Source: Apostichopus japonicus (Eukaryota > Echinodermata > Holothuroidea > Aspidochirotida > Stichopodidae). Taken from it: a stretch of 64,000 bases of DNA. Under the pieces are notes generated by a model. That model ran no database searches. It was not told the DNA's origin and saw only the letters and a program-made list of their open reading frames with translations. Shown one piece after another: positions 55,601-61,600 of the stretch. The position numbers and the translations under genes were made by a program. How positions within the stretch are numbered: position 1 is the first letter of the stretch; every line of letters starts with the position of its first letter. The stretch covers positions 28,481,960-28,545,959 of the forward strand of contig NC_092563.1 of NCBI RefSeq assembly GCF_037975245.1, given 5' to 3'.

Positions 55601-58600
55601 TTATTTGCGAATAATGAACGGTAGGATTAATTGCAGAGGTGGGAACGAAGGAAACCTTTACCATTTGTGTTTAATACAGCACTGACAGTTTTTCAAAATT
55701 TAAAAAATGTGCTAAATCCAACTTCAAGTGACACGGCACTGCCCGACTAACTTGCAGGGTCAACTAACAGTGTTCTGCTCTATGACAAAAGCACAGCAAT
55801 ATCCTCCCATGAGCATCAAGATATCTACTGGGTCCGAGATCACTCTATTGTGAACAGTTTCAAAACTATGAAAAATTTAAAACAGCCTTAGAAATCAATC
55901 CAACTGAAACCATAGCCTTCTATGATTACGGTTACTCAACTCATCAGCCGTAATCTGGGGACAACTACTCAAGCCTTTTGACGAGTTGCACACTTACTAC
56001 CATCTCGACAAGATGACAAAATTCAGAAAATTGACGTTTTGACGAGATAACAGATCTCGTCAATGCAACAATTTTCTGCAAATTGACGAGTTGCACACTT
56101 ACAACCATCTCGACAAGATGACAAAATTCAGAAAAATGACGAGATAACGGATCTCGTCAATGCATCAATTTTCTGCAAATTGACGAGTTGCACACTTACT
56201 ACCATCTCGACAAGATGACAAAATTCAGAAAATTGACGAGTTGACGATTTTCTGAATTTTGTCATCTTGTCGAGATGGTAGTAAGTGTGCAACTCGTCAA
56301 TTTGCAGAAAATTGTTGCATTGACGAGATCCGATATCTCGTCAACTCGTCAATTTTCTGAATTTTGTCATCTTGTCGAGATGGTAGTAAGTGTGCAACTC
56401 GTCAATTTGCAGAAAATTGTTGCATTGACGAGATCCGTTATCTCGTCAACTCGTCAATTTTCTGAATTTTGTCATCTTGTCGAGATGGTAGTAAGTGTGC
56501 AACTCGTCAATTTGCAGATAATTGTCGTTTTGTCAAGTTGGTAACTCGTCAATGCAATGTCCCTTCTACGCTTCCGTACCTTTGATACCTACTGGAAGGT
56601 ATTTGAACAAGACATCCAAATCAATATTTTTATAAACTGTGTGTAATGCTACAGATTTGATTTAGAGACTTAACGATGATGAATAACTGTGAACAATGAA
56701 TATATGTTCAATCCATTTGAGAAGTATCATAGCTAAACTAATGCTCTTATGTTCCTCCGTACAGAAAGGATACTTGGGTAATTCCAACAACATTACAGAA
56801 GATATCTATGCTTTGCGTCCAAAGTTCAAAACTACAGTATCTTATTTTGAAACGACTGAATTAGGGCATTCATGTCCAAATAATGTGTGAATGTTAGATA
56901 GCTTGGACGAACATTACTCAAGATTTAACCAAATTCAAAATACAACAAAAGTTACAAACAATCTTGTCGATCCATTTTGAATACAGACAAGGAGACTTTT
57001 TTGGAAAATGAATAATTTCCACTTAACCAACCACAATTGTTTTGGTCAAAATAATAATTCATTTATAGGAAGTTCAATCACCAACTTAGTGCAACATTAC
57101 AAAAAATTCAATGTACAATTTAATTATAGCTAGGGAGAAGAGCTGTGGTGTGGGACAACCCTAAGGCTGCAAACCATCGTACTATATCTTTCTCTTAAAT
57201 ATATAACAAAGACAACAACTACAAATTATGGGATTTTTTTCGTAGAAAAACGTGCCTATAGCAGGAAAGTCTAACTCAAACTGATCACACGTTGGCATTT
57301 TGGGTGATAAAATAAGAAGGGCATTGACCGGACCGGAGAGGTCAGGACATACGATGGCGCACAGTGTTAATAGCTTACCAGTTCGTTCTAGGCAAGGTAG
57401 AACAAGAGTGCTTAGATTATGGGGAGACAGGTTATTGAGAAACAAAGTAAATACAGAATAAAATAAATAAAGTGAGGATTATTCCATTCTTTCTATGAAG
57501 TTGCTGCTTAGAACTGTAAACATATCAAACATTTTTTTATTACTTAGCTCAATGCCTGGATATTTTTTGCACGAGCTTAACGATCATGTTATTCAAATAC
57601 ATACAGCTCAATACAGATCACATTTGAAACAATGAAGAAATGAGCCGGTCCAGAGATATTGACGTGTCTTTGACAATGTTGGCAATCCCTTTTCAAACTT
57701 CCCAAATGAAAATGTGACAGAAAAGCCATTTATTAGCAGCAAGTTTTAATTTAGTTGCAAGAGATTGATGACTTTGGTACCATTATAACCGTTTAAGCTC
57801 TAAATATTAAGTTTAATAATCTCACAGATTTCAAGTTACCACTCACACTGTGCAAATTCGTCAATTTACACACTAACAAGAGTATGATGCACTGTATGAC
57901 CCAAACATTCACATATCATATATATTAAAGCCATGGACCATGAATGATTAAGACAAAAACAATTACAATTACAAATACAAAATTAATGAAAATCTGTAGC
58001 AAGATCTTTTATTTCATCTACAGTAGAGCTGAAAAAATAATTGTACTTACAAAAACATATCTGTTCTTCTGTTAACAGGGTTCTAAAGAAAAAGAAAAAG
58101 AGAAAAGGCATTCTAGTTTAAAGTTGGTTTCAATACTCAATTTCTGATGGGTTAGGAAGCCAACAGAAAGATCAAGTAAAACTCCATGCATGATGAGATG
58201 GTTGTGGAAGAACAATTGTTTCATACACCTTGCCTACTCTTTTAAGCTGAGTGTACAGAGTAGAATAACAAGGCATGTGTGTAAATGCCACACCCATGCC
58301 TGCTCCCAGTGTCACCACTCAACCTACCCCATCTGATGTACAAGAGGGTTCCTAAGCATGCGACCACTTTCTCAAGTATATATTGAGGGAGGTGGAACCA
58401 CCTCATTAATATTATTATTATTATTATAATTCATGTTCACTACGGTGCAGTCATGGTGAACAAAGTTACTTCAAACAATTGAAAGAACAGGTCTATCCAA
58501 ACTGCTGTTCTCCAACTAGAAATTAGGTAAATCCTATCCATGGAAGACGCCATTTAACAAACACTGCAAAGCAGCAATTTTTGTTATCTAGGTCAAGAGA

Positions 58601-61600
58601 GTCTGGTTCCCAGTTTTGATCCAAGATCATACATGAGATCCATATTCATGAATATTTAATTGTCTATTTTCAAGTAGGACTACTCTCATGTCTATCTGTC
58701 ATGTCATGTGCACAACTCTTAGGGCGTTTCCTTTCAAATTAATAAATCAGGTCGAGTCAAACTAAAGTATTTATAAAGATGAGGCAACTTCACTGGTGGT
58801 ATATACACTACAAATATGATGTGCTTCAACCTTGTGTCAAGGAAACCTCAAAACAAAACAAAATTATAACCAAACACCAGAGAGACAACACTCCCTTTCT
58901 TACCAAGTAATTAAGTTCGGACAAATTAAAAACTCTACGGTCTCATCGTAAGGCATAAAAGAGCAAACAATGCAGTTAGTTTGCAAAAGTGCATGTACAG
59001 TATAAATGTAGGCATATGTATTATTATTTCTACACACGTTTTTATCATAGCAACTCACACCTAAATGAGTACATGATAACACATGGAAATGAATTGTTGT
59101 GACAGCACTCAGCGATAAATTCATTATATAGTCCTTGAAGTGTGTTTTGTTACTGCCTAAAATTCCCTGTTACCTCCAAGCCTAATACACATTTGGGATT
59201 TGTTAGATCTTCCTATCCTTGCATTAAATGCAAAATCTAAAACTTGTTAATTATTCACAAGTTAAGCAAATCTACAATATTATTCTTTCTCCAATTTCTT
59301 TTTGGTTAGGAGGACCATTTCTGTCAATAGAATTATTATGAGTTTATCCTCATGAATTAATAGTTCTCTCAGAAATAATTCAATAGTTGACAGTTGACAA
59401 TACATTCATTCAATGTTACAAGTTACAATGAAACTCAATCCAACAAAATGAACATTCAATGAAATCAGCTTTCTTGTAAACTTAACCTACACAGTCCCTC
59501 AATTTCAAATTTCCTAACAAAAAGGGTCTTCCACTTCTCACCCTCAAATATGCATTACTTCCAGATGTGAGTCATGTGCTCAGGTGAGTTGTATTTACAC
59601 TCCTAAGACCATTTTGTCTTGCCTAGTGTAAACTGTTGTATCCTGTTTGTCTTCTTGATAAGGAGCAAACTGCACATTGTAAATGTACAGTAAACCAAGC
59701 TAACGGCATGCATTTCAACACCAATCAAGAAATATAGCATCATTGTAATGATGTAAGAGCCCGAAATGGATCAATCTATAATGTGTGTACCAGCCTGTGA
59801 CATCAGAATGGCGTGTCACTGTTTATTAGCACTTAACCCTACCTAGGCTATTGACAAATGGGTAACTGCCTCTATACCAAAGGTGAAGTCTGAGCTAAAC
59901 ACTGCCATGGTAACATTGATTCCCCGGAAACTTGCAAGTCCTAGACTCAGCTATGTGATATGGAAGGTGGCAAAGGACCACAGGTTAACATGAACCCAAT
60001 AAGGCTTCAAACAATCATATTTGGTAATACTAGAAGATTTTAACATGAAATCCTGTACTAAAAGCATTAGGACCATGCATACTATGTAGTACTGTACATA
60101 CTCTTCTGTAGCCAAAGATCAATTTCATGCTCCTGTACCTTCCAGCTTTGCATGTAGAATCAATGTCCCTTGATAATGTTGATAGTGTGACCGGATTGTA
60201 TGGTTCATAACTCAAAAAGACCTAAATTTGGTTGATTGAATCAGTCTACACTGTACATGTAATCTTGACATGTAAGCCCAAGGGTTTGACGTATATATGG
60301 AGATCAACATAAACAACAACAAAATCAACAAAATATAAAATTTATGTATCTAGATATGGAAACATGCTCTGGTCACTAAAATCCTTCACTCTCACTCTGC
60401 CTCAAGATAAATGAGTGTACTTTGCCAGTAATATCTTTACAAATTTACTGGTCTGGATATTTACTTACAATCGACAAAGCTTTAACTGTTTGCAGTCTTC
60501 TTATTCACTTGCATCTTAATCTAACAAAACTATAAGTACTGAATTGGTATCATTTAAGCACTGTGCCTCCTTATCCCACATTTTGGACATTCACCAATTT
60601 AGCAGCAGAAAACTCAATAAGGGAAACTAAATACCATGTGTGTGAAGTTCCTGCAAGCTGACCATGATGAGGTGTTGTGTTTATAAGGCAAAGGCAATGG
60701 CAAACTCAAAGGCAAAGGCAATGACATGTCCTTCTAGATGTCTTTGTATTACATGAAAATTTACAAAATTATGACTTATTCTAATTCTACCAATTTATCT
60801 GTCATCCAGAAACCTTTTCAAACTACAGTTAGTAAACATGCAATGTATTGTCGTTGATAAATCTCTAATGCCATTTTTATCTATTGGAAATAACGTGGTT
60901 TAAGTTAAAATCGAGAGAACAAACATTTGATGACGTGAACTGAAGTTTCAATAGAGTAAAATTCCCTACTCTGTAATCACAGATGAAGGCATTCAATGAA
61001 GGTGTGGAAAGAGTTGGGTCAAATCAATGATATAACTGTAGTATGCATGGCTTGGTCATTAATCAACAAAGTCCTGATAATAAAAGCTTTTTACGGTGTC
61101 TCCATTTGATAAGCATAGCAAATAATCACCTATGCAACAAGAGGTAATAAACTGTACATATACACATAACATCACATGTTTTTAACTGGCAAACCAAGCA
61201 TCATTTACTTGATCGCTGGCACAATGGATGAGAATGCACTGGGGAGAGGAATTTGCCTTTGTTGGTGCTATTATCCATGGCAACCAGTTCCATGATTCAG
61301 ATAGCAGATGAGAGGTAATGTTGAACTCTGGTACAATTTACAGTTTTGCACACTTTTACGGTGTCACTAGACAAGTATACAGACAACCACACAAATTCAC
61401 CAGAGTTCCCTACATACAGGTAGAGGATGTTTCATGAACTCTGGTACAATTTACACAAACACAAAATTACTACTGTATTACTAGACAGACAATTTCATAC
61501 TGAATCTGTGTTCCCTACAGTGCATACAGGTGGAGGATGTTTCGGAATGTTGAGCTCTGGCACTACTTACACACAACTACCAATTCCTGTATTATTAGAC

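Larger units (their letters stand above)
53615..58050. other. intron W3/W4, repeats only
   Basis: Contains a MITE (53909-54110), the large inverted array (55979-56558) and a related repeat piece (57310-57436). No gene recognised; open frames near 56275 come from the inverted array. Confidence 0.6.

Noticed and set aside
60446-60480. Candidate extra exon with a GTAAGT donor in intron W2/W3
   Set aside because: No frame-compatible acceptor without stops and no family similarity.
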